NCBI GenBank assembly: GCA_021030915.1
Contig: JAGEMR010000174.1
Location: 1 to 54,445, forward strand
Length of the DNA stretch: 54,445 nucleotides
Direction of reading: 5' to 3'
Source: Astrothelium macrocarpum
Lineage: Eukaryota > Ascomycota > Dothideomycetes > Trypetheliales > Trypetheliaceae
Positions 20,312-31,932 of the stretch are shown here, piece after piece. The first letter of the stretch is position 1. Every line of letters starts with the position of its first letter. The translations under genes were made by a program, and so were the position numbers. Below the pieces are notes generated by a model. The model worked only from the letters and a program-made list of their open reading frames with translations, did not search any database and was not told the DNA's origin.

Positions 20312-23269
20312 TTACCTTGTCCACCCGCTACCACCACCCCCCCGTCGGCTTCCCCGAAATGAGTTGCTTTTACCCCCCGAACTGTCATCGCTTTTCGTTC
20401 TAGCAAAAGCGCCAAAGTCGCTCATTGCGAATAACAGCGGTTCCCCGTCGTCTTCTGTGCTCGGCTGATGCAAGGCAGCAGCAGCTGTGGCAGGCCGCGA
20501 TGTGGGTCTGTTGCCGCGTTCTGACGATCCTGCGGAGCCCACTCCAACACTCGAGGAGCTTGCATTCCCAGAAGATAATCGGCCCCGCCCAAAGGTGCTG
20601 GTGCGCGTTCTGATCGGGACAGAACCACTGGCACTGGGTTGACGAGCTGCATCTTGAAACTCGAGCGGGCTGGATCGTGGGTGAGACTGTATGCGATCAA
20701 TGTTGGCATCGTGCACGTCCATGTGCTGGGGTAGCATATCTGCACCACCAGGAGGGAGCTCTGGTCCATAAGCCGGTTGCTGGAGTTGAAGAAGCTCGCT
20801 CAGACTAAGTTCGCCGCGCTCTTCGACCGGTAGGCTGGCACTTCGCGTCTCAAATGCCAAGATGCCATCTCCACCATAAGCACGATGTTGTTGGGCCAGG
20901 GAACTCGACCGACGCCCATGAGAATAGTGCCGAGGTGAGGTAGGGATATCGATGGCATTGGTCAGTCCATCGCCCGTTGCTTCTTCCGTGTCTACAGAAT
21001 CTGTTCGATCAGACGTCGCAATATGAGTTGCATCTCTGACACGGGGTGTATAGTTGGCGCTCAGTCGTGATGGCACTGCGGGAGTGTGAGGGGTATGTGG
21101 AGAGATTGGTTTGCCTGGAGATGATGAAGTAGACACGGATGTTCCGGCCATCATCGGCGGCACGCTGGATAACTGTCGACTGGACGATGTCGATGAACGC
21201 TGGAGTTGCATTGAAGTAGACAGACTGTCAGATAATGCCGCGTTCGAATCCCGCATACGCTGGTACTTTGACAAAGCCACAGCTGTCCGCCTCGTCGAGC
21301 ATTCACGCGCAACAGGATCTGTACGGCTGAGGCTTTTGAGATCTTTTTTCTGTTCCAAAAGTTTTAGGAAATCTTGAATGTTCTCCTCGTCTGTCTGGAC
21401 AGAGCCAGAGCTTCCACCTTCGCCCTCATTGAGTAAACCAGAGCCAGGCTGCACTGAAGAAGTCAAACTTCCTTTGCCGCTGCTATTGTTATCGTCCTCG
21501 GTTTTACTCCCTCCGCCCGACGAAAGTCGGCTTCTTCTGTGACCAAAACTGCTGCTATATCTTGTAATAGGAGCCGGCTTCGGAGAGCTTGACGCAGAAG
21601 AAGAAATTGCAGTTTCATTTGGCAATGTGGGAGCTCTAAGGCTTGTCTGTGGGATTGCTGTTACCGAGTTCCGGTTCCTCGCCTGGGAAGCCAAATTTGG
21701 ATTGGTACCCTTGCCCACAGAACTCCCTGGCGAAGGAGGCACATGAGGTGAAGATGACAACGATCCCGCCTTGAATGGTTGGAATGAAACAGAAGCTCTT
21801 CGCTGGAAATTTGGGCCTCCGTCATTTGAACGAAGAGATGATTTTGATCCTGTGGTGGTACGATGGTTTGGCGGTAACTTTTGAGGTGGGGAAGCAGTCG
21901 GCGACGGCGACGTTGGCGATACATTATCTCTTGCAGCCCGCAAAGCAGATATAGGACTCGACCTAGCAGGAATACCAACTTGATGAAACGTTCCTAGACT
22001 ACCATACGCCTGGCCTCTGTCTGTCCGTTCCTCGTATGGCTCATGCTGAACTGGTAGAGATCCAATCTCTTTGCCCCTCATCATATTGACGCGCCCTTGA
22101 TCTCTCGCTTCTAAAGATGGCCTGAAATATTGGTCATCAAGTCCCATGAATTGAGAACTCAATAGGGACTCGGCGTCATCAGTGCGAAAGTCACAATTGA
22201 TGCGATACGCTACCTGAATATTCATTGGTCCTGCACCTGTTGCGATGGGTGCCCAGATGTACTCTCCGGTCACAGGCTCAGTACCGGGATAAAGCGGGAC
22301 ATCCAGTGTATCTTTCCACTGGCCTCCATGAGAGCCATGACTGATCCGATAATCCAGTCGTACCATATTATGACTAGCGGGTTTTCTCGCCATTCGTCTT
22401 TGGTACTTCCATGCTGGAAGGAGCCTGGCATAAGTGTATAGCGATCTAAACAAAATAACGCTTTTCTTATATATGTTTGGTAATGAGTCGGACAACTCCA
22501 CCGTGGGAGATGACGCAATATCCCCAAGTTCAAGTTTCCATCGCTCAAGAACGATATGTGCTCTTTTGCCACCACGATTTGTTGAACGTGTCGATGAATC
22601 TTCTGACTGCTTGAGAGCTTCACATGCATCCCAGCGCTTCCCTTGCTCATCAGTTATTGAAAGAGTTTGGTTTCCGGTGAGATCGGATGTATCGAGGAAA
22701 ATTTCTATTATGAGAGGCGGTGGTCGTTCTTCAAATATGTTTGCGTTTCTCCATAGGTCAATTTCATCTACAAGCTCAGCTGCATCGTCAAGAGTAGTAT
22801 TAAACTAGAGGACAAATCAGCGCTGTCAAGAACTGCTTGCGTCGCCTGAGAAGGGATCTCTGTTTTTCGATGGTTGAGAAAATATGGCTTACCCATTTTG
22901 TTTGCCTAATGTCTCCATTTCTTGTGTAGGCATGCTTTAAAGTGACTCGAGATGATGTAATCATCAAGGCAGCTTTTGAATAGAATTGCTATAGGGTTTG
23001 TTAGCTTTGTCATGATGCTCTTGGCGGTCGAAAAAGAGGCATACCTGAATAACTTGGTTCAACTTGGTATCTTCCTTGTTCTGGCCAGCAATCCGCTCAT
23101 CCCCAGCAGACTCTGCGTAACCTTCGCTAGCTACTCGCTCATGGTGTGACATGTTGGAAGACGGCCGCTCGACTGCAGTATCTCTCGGATTGTTTGTTCT
23201 GACTGCATTGGTCTGTGGAGAGCTTGCTGCTGATGCTCCCCTTGGAGCCGGTCGAGGATGTTGATGCAT
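20312..23269 (-). CDS. ATG13: Autophagy-related protein 13 (Atg13)
   Basis: The exons are 23269-23045, 22988-22893 and 22804-20312, with introns 22989-23044 (GTATGC...GCTAAC...TAG) and 22805-22892 (GTAAGC...TAG); all junctions are phase 0. The product is 937 aa. After a disordered 65-residue leader, KLNQVIQFYSKAALMI, SSRVTLKHAYTRNGDIRQ and TKWFNTTLDDAAELVDEI begin the HORMA domain. It continues through VELSDSLPNIYKKSVILF and RSLYTYARLLPAWKYQRR to about residue 300. The remaining two thirds are Ser/Pro-rich and disordered, the region that in yeast binds Atg1 and Atg17 and is controlled by TOR phosphorylation. Atg13 is the regulatory subunit of the Atg1 kinase complex at the phagophore assembly site. 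The small 96-nt second exon lies wholly inside the HORMA domain. The gene looks complete. Confidence 0.97.
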
Positions 23270-24359
23270 AGAAACAAGCTAGACCAAAGCAGCAGCCTAG
23301 GTATAATTGCAGGGCAAAAGATTTTTAGGCGGAAGTGCTGCAGAGCTACGAGTGCGGAGGGAATGATCCAGGGGAGCGTGAATCCATCTCAACGTCCTCT
23401 CATGATCCTAGTAATTGTCCCTACCAAAGGCAGCTGGCAACACCAATAGGCACGAGCCTGGCGTAGAGAGTATGCAGGGACTTATCGGAGCCACAGCCGA
23501 CTCAGGCAGCAGCCATTGCTGCGTAGAGGTGGATGTATATACTGTCGCCTGAGGCTGGAAAGGGTGCCTGGCGCACAGAAATTGAGGAGCGCGATTGGGT
23601 AAAATAGATGAAAACGGTGAAACAATGGCAAACAGGACCTTCTCAGTGCAGATCAGGGCTGGGCGTGATCAATCCTCGAGGCGCTCCATGTGACGCAGAG
23701 ATCGCGGGTGACCGATAGCGGCAACTATGGCTAGTGCTGAGATAGATAGCCGAATGACTCTGATAACCAACACCAGTCTCCAGGGAAGCAAAAGGGAAGG
23801 CGCAGGAGGCGAAGAGATGAAAAAGAAAAATAGGAAATGTGGATTGAGGACGGGCGAAATCTGGGGGTGGAAAGCTATGGCTGAACGGACAAGCCCCAAG
23901 TCGGTGATGGCAACCGTTGGCTCCACCTGCATTGCTGCACTCGCAGGACCCTGTCACTCCCGGATATAAGTCATCTTCTCTCAACATGGCGTTTGACCGT
24001 CGGCCGTCATATCGAGCATGTCATTCGAACAGTAATTGATATCAGCTGCGGCAATCGGGTTCCTATCTTTCCCACCTGGCGCATCGCGCGGGGACGCAAT
24101 GCGCAGCAGGCTTAGGTACCTATCATATCTATCATGTACAAGATTTCTATAACGGTACGATGTACACTCCACCCTGTAGCTCCTTGTTGGGCATAAGACA
24201 CACCGGCCCTCGTCTAGCTCAACCCCATCAACCCGATCCCGCCTTCATTCTCCACCAAGATCCGTTTACCATGCATCTAGCCTGCATGGCATGATTGTTA
24301 TCATGTAGAGATTACAGACCATTTGACTACCTAAGCTGAGCTTGTAGAGCCGCGTCCGT
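23270..24359. other. Intergenic upstream of ATG13
   Basis: This is the ATG13 promoter and the 3' flank of the NDUFS3 gene. Short frames on either strand (e.g. 23643-23987) show no recognisable product. No RNA gene was seen. Confidence 0.55.
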
Positions 24360-25445
24360 CTACTTTTTCTCCTCTTCTTTTTTGGGCTCTGGTTTGGGAG
24401 TTGGCAATTGAAACTGGAATAGTGCAGCATCAGCATCAGCGTCTGACACCCAAAGTCTCTGTTACTCAAGATATCCATACCTGGTCGGGTTTCCTATCAC
24501 GCCCAGGACCAACTTGTTCCCATGCTGCGCTTCCGCCTAAGACCGGTTAGCCTGAGTGATAGCTGATGAGCAGGACAAGCCTACCCTCAAAGTTTCGGTA
24601 TGCTTGAGTCAACTCCAGCGGCTCAACCACAATGCGCTTCTTTTCTTCATCGTATCTTATCTCGGTGTAGCCAGTCATTGGAAAGTCTTTCCTCAATGGA
24701 TGACCATCGAAACCGTAGTCGGTCATGATTCGTCTCAAGTCTGGATGACCGGTAAAGAAGACACCAAAGAGATCATACACTTCTCGCTCATACCAATTGG
24801 CACCATCATATAGAGAGGTGATGCTGGGAACTGGCGTTGCTTCATCCGCATACGTCTTGACTCTGATTCGAGAGTTGTGACGGATACTTAGCAAGTTGTA
24901 GACAACTTCGAATCGTTGATCTCGCGTTGGGTAGTCCACTGCAGTAATGTCGGAGACTTGGGTGTATTCGGCGGCATGATGGTATTTGAGGAAGGAAAAT
25001 ACAGGAATGACACCGGATGGAGGAATGTAGATGGTCAGTTCATCCTTCCAGACCGAGAACCTAGACCCAATTCAGTTCTAGCAAGCCAAGGGCGGACGCA
25101 TTCTCATTACTGTTGGATGTATTTGGGCAAACATGACAGGAGATATTGGCCGTATGTGTGGAGACTCTTCCCTTTCTCCTCGTACTTGTCGGCGGGATTG
25201 ATGACTGGAACATGCTTGGTGCCTTGAGGGCCTCGTTGCGCATGCTATCTCATGTATTAGCGTAATTCCGAAGAGGCCGACGGCGTGTGAGGTTCGTAAC
25301 GTGCCCTTAGATTTGGTAGATCAGAGACATCGGATGCGACCTCTTTCGACCGTAAACTGCCGGTAGCGAATGCTCTAGCGGACAATGAGGGAGTGGCCTG
25401 AGGAGAAGACCATAGCACTCTTCGCCTGCACAATCTCAAGGCCAT
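24360..25445 (-). CDS. NADH:ubiquinone oxidoreductase 30 kDa subunit (NDUFS3/nuo-31)
   Basis: The model has exons 25445-25301, 25231-25111, 25060-24585, 24536-24481 and 24413-24360, with introns of 69, 50, 48 and 67 bp; 283 aa. An Arg-rich mitochondrial presequence (MALRLCRRRVLW...RAFATGSLR) precedes the mature start. Core blocks are HVPVINPADKY, KYIQQFSVWKDELTIYIPP, the complex I 30-kDa signature ANWYEREVYDLFGVFFTGHP through DLRRIMTDYGFDGHPLRKDFP, and the terminal KPEPKKEEEKK. This peripheral-arm subunit supports electron transfer to ubiquinone in the inner membrane. The first junction is uncertain: exons 1 and 2 are in the same frame across two stop codons. The only phase-compatible intron I find uses donor GTTACG (25300) and acceptor GAG (25232). 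Confidence 0.93.
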
Positions 25446-25785
25446 GCTGAGGAAAAGAGAGCGAGGATTACGTTTGCAGTCGGTAAGAGGTCGGAGCTGG
25501 CTGGTGTTTCTGCATGTCGATGTGCTCTTTCCGGCCTAGCGCAGCGAAGCGTCTTCTCGAAAGGTTCGCCGCTCTCCCACGCCTCGACAACGCACCTCAC
25601 CTTTCCTTCTCACCACCGCCTCTACCCACTTGTCTTCTCTGTGTTCACTAGCTACTCTTTTAGAAGTCTTTTTAATACCTCGCCATCTACTCTTGTGAAC
25701 ATCTTCACCTTCGCAACGCTCACGGTCGGCCTTCATCCTGACCGTAACCATTTGCAATCCTGGCATCCACTAATCGTCTCCAATC
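25446..25785. promoter_or_regulatory. Bidirectional promoter between NDUFS3 and NOT4
   Basis: These 340 bp separate divergent start codons (25445 on -, 25786 on +) and must contain both promoters. They include pyrimidine-rich runs on the + strand (about 25570-25700), usual before fungal start codons. Confidence 0.55.
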
Positions 25786-28491
25786 ATGTCTCGTGCGGTG
25801 CAGGACCAGTTCATCGATGATGACGAGGAGGAGACTTGCCCACTGTGTGTCGAGGAATTCGATCTTTCTGACCGCAACTTCAGGCCTTGTCCCTGTGGCT
25901 ACCAGGTAGGACTTTGCACCTCGCATGCACTTTGCATGTCCACACTCCAGTCCACTTCGTTCTGACGTGCCTGTAGATATGCCAGTTCTGCTACAACAAC
26001 ATCAAGACTACGATGAACGGGCTATGTCCTGCGTGTAGGCGACCTTATGACGACAAGAATATTGAATGGAAGGTCATCAGCCCCGAGGAGTAAGTAATAC
26101 CTGCGCCGCTTACTTGAATTTACACCGTGTCTGCGCAAGATACATTGAAAGACTGACTTACCTAGAATGGCAAGTTACAAAGCCGATATTGCAAATAAAG
26201 CCAAGAAAACTGCTGCAGCGCGACAAAAGGAAGCCCAAAAGCGTGAAGCAGATTCACTGAGCCGAAAGCACTTGGCGGGACTTCGCGTCGTCCAGAAAAA
26301 CCTTGTTTATGTGACTGGGTTGCGCCCATCTACTCGTGAAGATCTCTTGCTACAAACCCTGCGTGGCGATGATTACTTTGGACAGTATGGGAAAATCATC
26401 AAGATTGTCGTTAGTAAGCCTAAGGGCAATGCGCAAGGCCAGGAATCTGTCGGTGTTTATGTCACTTTTGCTCGCAAGGAGGATGCCGAAGCCTGCATAG
26501 CAGCTGTCGACGGTATCGTCAATAACGGTCGAACCCTCAGGTCCGTTCATCCCATCCCAAACCATTTTCAATTATACTGATGCATTTATAGAGCACAATA
26601 TGGCACTACAAAATATTGTTCCGCCTATCTCAGAAACGAGACCTGCAACAATCGAAATTGCATGTTTCTTCATGAACCTGGGGAAGATAACGAAAGCTTC
26701 ACTCGACAAGACCTATCCTCCATGAACGTAATTTCGACGCAACAACCTGCATCGTCCCGGACTCCTTCGTCAAGACCTCCACACCCACAACCTCCATCAC
26801 AGCATGCGCCCCAGCCTGTAGCATCTGCTACGCAGCCTATGAGTCGACAAGGCAGCAGAGACATCCCACATAGTCCAAGCGGGAGTCATGAGGGTCCGGC
26901 CTTACCGTCACACGCAAGTTGGGCTCAAAAGGCGCATCATGCTCAACAAGAGAGGGCCAGCAGCGGTGTCCCAAGCGTTTCTGATGCCAGTCCTGCAGTT
27001 TCGCACACTGGTATAGCGCAGATTGGAGAGACTCCTGTTGTTCCTGAAGTCGCACCCACATCAGCATCGGAACCCGAAGAAACAAGCCCTTCAGATCAAG
27101 CCGAAAGCCCTACCCAGCCTACCCAGCCGACTCAGCCTGCTCAGACCGCCCAGCCTGCCCAGCCTGCTCAGCCCGCTCAGCCTGCCAAACCTACTTTACA
27201 AACCAAAAAGAAGGGAGATCCGGAATTCAACGCAATCATGGATCGTATTATTCGAACCATAGCCACTTCAGACATGTCTTTTCGGTTCTCGACCGCCAAC
27301 ATCCCCGAAGAAGATTTATTTGTGATAGAGAATTTTCCTTCAATGATCGATCCAAGAGGTGGTGAAAAACGGCGATTGATGCGACAAAAACAAGAGGAAC
27401 AGCGTCAACGGCAAGCATTGCAAGATCAAATTGCACTACAAACGGTGGCAGCCACTGATCCCGAGGAAAATCCTGAAAGTGGTAGTTTGCAATTAGGAGG
27501 AGAGCCTGAAGATCAACAAGACATGAGCTTTAGTCGGCGGCATCAGAATGCGATTCAGCCACCCTCTCAGGCAAGCCTCGATGGCAGTGTTCTCTCCGGT
27601 GGGCTCGCTGGTTTGAGCATCAATAATCGAAATGCGCCATCTCAGCATCAAGACTATCAACTTTTGCAAACTCTCAAACCGAGCAATCCTCAGGCCAATC
27701 TGTTATTAAACTCATTTCAGCATGGTCAACCACAGCAAAACAATCAATTTCAAAACCTGAACCAGCACCATGGTAGTGCACCGGGCCATGCCAGGCAGTC
27801 GTCAAAATTTAATTTCAGCAATGACAATACAACCTCAAAGGTAGCATCCCACGGTAAAGGCATGAACCAGCAGCCTCTGGTCTCTCCTGCTGGTGGTTCG
27901 CATTTCAATCAACAACAAGGACCTGGCAACCAATTGTTTAGCAGTGTCCAAGGTCCTCCACCAGGCCTCAAAACCACCGGTACTCCTCCTGTCAGTGGAG
28001 GTGGTATGTTCGGTCAAGGCCATGGTTTCGCCAACAATGCCCTTGGATTCAGTGCTGGACTCAGTGGACGCAACTCAAACGACGATTATTTGAATGATCT
28101 GATGCGAGGTGGTCGCGGTCGTACGGGGACGGGCGGTCCAGTTGAAGCCGGAAAGCGTGAGTCCCACTTCCCTTCCTTCCTCCACCAGCACCCACAAACT
28201 TCCACACCTGCTCCTGCCCCTGGTCTCTTGAGCTTCCACTATGGACCTCAATCTGGGCCATTGCATGATTCAGGGCCGCAGAGGCCGAAGAAAAAAGGGA
28301 AGAAGCACAGACATGCTAACACTTCCTCCTCTGGGGGAGGTGGTGTAGTTGATGCTGCAGCGGACCCAAGTATTCTGCAGGCGAGGTTACAACAAGGTGG
28401 CGCCCCCGTGGGCCAAGGACTCTATGGGGGTCAGGGGCAAGGTGGGTTCAATTCCATGATGTATGGCGGCGGAGGCTTTGGACGATATTAG
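25786..28491 (+). CDS. NOT4: CCR4-NOT subunit 4 (Not4), RING/RRM/C3H1 E3 ligase, N-terminal part
   Basis: The exons are 25786-25905, 25977-26089, 26166-26540 and 26592 onward, with introns of 71, 76 and 51 bp. The N-terminus has the Not4-type C4C4 RING (CPLCVEEF...CPCGYQICQFCY...LCPACRRPY). A helical linker, an RRM (NLVYVTGL...YFGQYGKIIKIVV...GVYVTFARKEDAEACI) and a C3H1 finger (C-x8-C-x4-C-x3-H) follow by residue 235. The rest is Gln/Pro/Ser-rich. Not4 is the ubiquitin ligase of the CCR4-NOT complex, acting in translation quality control and mRNA decay. The 3' end is ambiguous: the frame runs to TAG at 28489 (835 aa), or a 117-bp intron 28157-28273 is removed (796 aa), or the GTGAGT donor at 28157 joins the exon at 29117 (1489 aa, see that entry). 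Confidence 0.95.
27109..27192 (+). repeat. Coding 9-bp minisatellite (Gln-Pro-Ala/Thr repeats) in NOT4
   Basis: About nine imperfect copies of a 9-nt unit encode repeats of CAG CCT with ACC or GCC/GCT, that is TQP then AQP. It falls in a disordered stretch between the zinc finger and a short conserved segment (DPEFNAIMDRIIRTIATSD). Copy number is likely to vary between strains. Confidence 0.8.
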
Positions 28492-29116
28492 AACTGTCTT
28501 TGATTTTCCTGTGATTGTGTTGTTCTGTTTCTTTGCTGGCCATGGTTTGCTCCAACACCAAATTTCGTATGCGATTCTCATCGGTTCATAACAAGCATCA
28601 AAAAGGCAGACCGGAGTTCCCCGGTCATCGATTGCCTTTGGAGTTTTCCCTTCTACGTTTATATCTTTTCGGTACGGAAATAATCGGCAATGGAGTTTCA
28701 AGGCATTACGACTGGGAGTAGTATCAACCCCAATGATGCATGCAGCTGGTTAGTCCACTCTTTAGAGGGCTAATCCGGCAAAGTGGGAGCATTTACTGAA
28801 GACATTTCTTCTTTCTTCGTCATGGCCATCAAATATGTATGTAAAAACACCCGTTTCGCCTAGAAGAAGTACGTGGCGAAATTAACATAATCAGTTCCTC
28901 AGATCATTTCGAAATTTCCTGTAAAATGATGGCCGTGACGAAGAGTAAAATAATAAGCGTGATGTGCGCTGTAGTCGATTGCCACACTGTACTTTTAAAA
29001 AGGCGTTTGAATTGTCTTTTCATTTTGGCCTATCGGATTGCAATGTCGTTTTTCAGCCGTCATCTACCATTCACTTCATTCAATACTTTGGATTGCTTGC
29101 TGATTTATCAAAACAG
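28492..29116 (+). other. Stretch between the two NOT4-like open frames
   Basis: These 625 bp have stops in all frames on the + strand. They are either an intergenic region plus 5' UTR, or most of a 960-bp intron (28157-29116). The end has a splice acceptor with a branch-like GCTGATT before AAAACAG at 29116. Confidence 0.6.
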
Positions 29117-31413
29117 ACCAGCCCAATCCTGATCCTACCGAGGCCGCTCTCTACGGTAAAGATCATGAGATTCCTGCCACGTCTTCTGTTCATCCACAAT
29201 CGAGGATTTCTACTTCTGATGCGCTACGAGGTCTTGAAGACAGTCGCCGGTCGACTCCTGCATTGCCGCCCGGTCTCCCACTTCCCCCAGGTGTTGTGCC
29301 GGATTCACATAGATCATCTAGTCCTACTCAGCGACCTCTGCAAGCCATCACTCCCGCAGTACCTATTCTCCCCCCAGCAACCTCGCGCATTCCCTCTGCA
29401 CCACAAATGGTGGGAAAGGCTTCCATTGACAGCCAGGGTCACGAGCTTGATATGAAGACTACCAAAGATGTGTCTGGTCCCGCGAAAGAACTGCTTACAA
29501 AAGCTCAAACGCATGCGCATCCCATCAAGGATCAAAGTAGTAAGAAAGATCAAAAGAGGCAGGACGTGGAAAACGCTATGCCAAATTTGCCCGCTTCTGA
29601 TTCAAATACACCCGCCAGTAGCACAACAAAGAAGCCACCTCCAAAGGATGTCAATGTCAGCTCTGAGCGAGCTTCAGCTCACCATGGTGAATCAAATAAT
29701 AGGTCTAGCGAGAAGAAACCCTCTTCAATCGAGATCTTCCCGGAGGCCAAAGCGAGTACATCTGAAAAGCCTCCCAAGGAATCATCAAATAAGAGACAGC
29801 CACCTGGAAAATTGGACATTCCTCCAGTATCTCAGTTGTATGAAAGCCCCACAACTTCACAATCGGCTCCTCTGAAAGAAGAGACGCCAGAAAAGGCGTC
29901 CCGTATCGCATCAGCAACATCCACTTCGGCTTCTCGTCCTGGAACTCCGATAACAGCAACAGAATCGCCATTCAAGAAAGTTCCAGGCCCAAAAACACTT
30001 CGTGTAGTATCAACCCCAAAGGCCGAAACGCCGTCTTCTGCATCTGCTGTTACCCATGTGTTTCCCGTTGGTAAAACTCCTTCTCGCCAACCCAGCATTA
30101 TATCCATGCATAGGTCCGATACACCGGCCAGTGAGGTTGTCTCCGAACCTTCGATTACATCAGCTTCCTTGTCTCGGGCAAATTCTCCTCCTCCAGTCAC
30201 GAGCAAGGTTGGCTCTGCGCCCGTCAGAACCAAAACCAAGAGCCAGCTGAAAAAAGAACGGCAAGAACGCGCAAAGTTACAAGAACAGGAAACCAAAGTG
30301 ACTGAAGCAGCTCAAATTCCGGCCGTAGAAGAGCAGGTAGCAGCCCCACTAACAGGGCGAAAGAAAAAGACCAAAAAGGAAAAGCAGCCAAAGACTCCAG
30401 CTGGAAAATCAACAACACCTACTGCTAGTGAACATCCGCTGCCTTTGCCTCAAGACAACACGGCATCCGATAAACCTAATGAAGAACCAAATACAATAGC
30501 CACAATAGATAAGGATGGCAATGTGTCCACAATCGCAGACGAGCAAGCGACAGCTGCATCGCAGCCTTCACCTACCGCACCAAGCCGAGAGATATCAATT
30601 GCTAGCGTTTTCAACGATATCCAGTCATCCGGTTTGAACGTTCGAAATCTCCTCAAGCATTTCAAATCCATTGCCAGCAATACCAAACACGATATTACCG
30701 CCGCTGACATTGCCATTCGCGACCGTCACATCCCACTCACCGAGAAAAACCATGCCGCACTTGCTGCCAAAGAGCCTCTACATCTGGGAGGCGAGGATGG
30801 ACGTGTATGGTCTCGCACCTTTGTCACATCATCTCATAATCTGCTACGAGCTCTTAGCAAAGAAGAAGAGGATCGGTATATTGAGCTGGAGAAGAGTATT
30901 TGCGCCAGCAGTCCACCAACAAAGTTTATGCCAACACACAAAGGAAGCACTGGTGTCGAGGCACAGTTACCCTTGGTGATGGACTTTTTCATAGCTGAGA
31001 ATAGTGATCCACCACCAAATCCGTCCGTGGAGGGAAAAGAAGGCGGAGCGACGGACGATGTGATGAAGTACCTCAACCAGATGATTCCGCCAACACCTTC
31101 TACAACCGGTTCCGTGAGCAGCGACAATGCCGATTACCGCGCCGCTTCTTATTCCCGAACTCTGAACACGACTGGAGGCTCTTTATCTCGCACCGATCCG
31201 GCTGGCGCATCCAATACCAACAGTACAACTTCGACCAATTCTTCGGCCGGTACCAGTACAAACGCAGGACGATCAACGCAACTCTCGGCTGCAGGTGTGA
31301 AGGAGGCTGAAACTGCGTGGCTAGATAGCAAGAAGAAGACGGATCGCTTGGAGCGCGAGTTGAATGCTCTTATCAAGCGGAATAGAAAACTACTTACTGG
31401 CACAAACCACTGA
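29117..31413 (+). CDS. Probable C-terminal part of Not4 (or separate disordered protein)
   Basis: The frame is open from the acceptor AAAACAG/AC (29116/29117) to TGA at 31411, with no convincing ATG at its start. The first in-frame codons give QPNPDPTEAALYGKDHEIP and then LPPGLPLPPG. Joining it in phase to the GTGAGT donor at 28157 gives a 1489-aa Not4. From memory, filamentous-fungal Not4 proteins are much longer than the yeast protein, at around 1500 aa, which favours one gene. The end has a structured block (SVFNDIQSSGLNVRNLLKHF...LSKEEEDRYIELEKSI) and a C-terminal helix (WLDSKKKTDRLERELNALIK). The bulk is Ser/Thr/Pro/Lys-rich and disordered. If separate, its promoter and first exon would have to lie in 28492-29116, where I see none. 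Confidence 0.7.
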
Positions 31414-31932
31414 GCTCGTCTGAAGAGCATTACGGGAGGGCTTTTTATCCTTCTCTAGTAATATTTTTTTCCATTGACGATTACCTCATTCGCTTTCACA
31501 CCAGGCATTATCATAGATGAGGCTTGGCAATACGTAGGCATCTTACGAATGCCTGGGATGGCACGACATGGCATTGGGGGCTTCGATTGCTCCACTCTTA
31601 CTTTCATTGCGTGTACATTACTGTATTGTAGCGATAGATGACCAATCGGGAATTAAAACATCATATCTACTCCAGGCGTAATACCGCTTATTCAGCCCGG
31701 GTATGAGTCTACTCCTAATTTGAGTCCCGTGCCGAAGTGTTACTGTATGCCCTACAAAACTGGGAATTATTCCCAGCCAGGAAAACTATCCAATTCACTA
31801 TTGACTACGCTTTCCCCCCATACACTCCCAAAAAGCAGCACTAATGTTTTACCAAAAAAGCTAAATCCCCCATTACCACCACCCACACGTCCCCATCTAA
31901 CCATCCAATATTCCCTCCCCCCTCCCATCCCA
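31414..31932. other. Convergent intergenic region
   Basis: The NOT4 C-terminal frame (+) and FMP52 (-) end here. The last 150 bp become C-rich on the + strand, continuing into FMP52. Confidence 0.6.

Noticed and set aside
21230..21260. TTCGAATC motif resembling a tRNA T-loop
   Set aside because: It lies inside the ATG13 coding sequence and no cloverleaf can be drawn around it.
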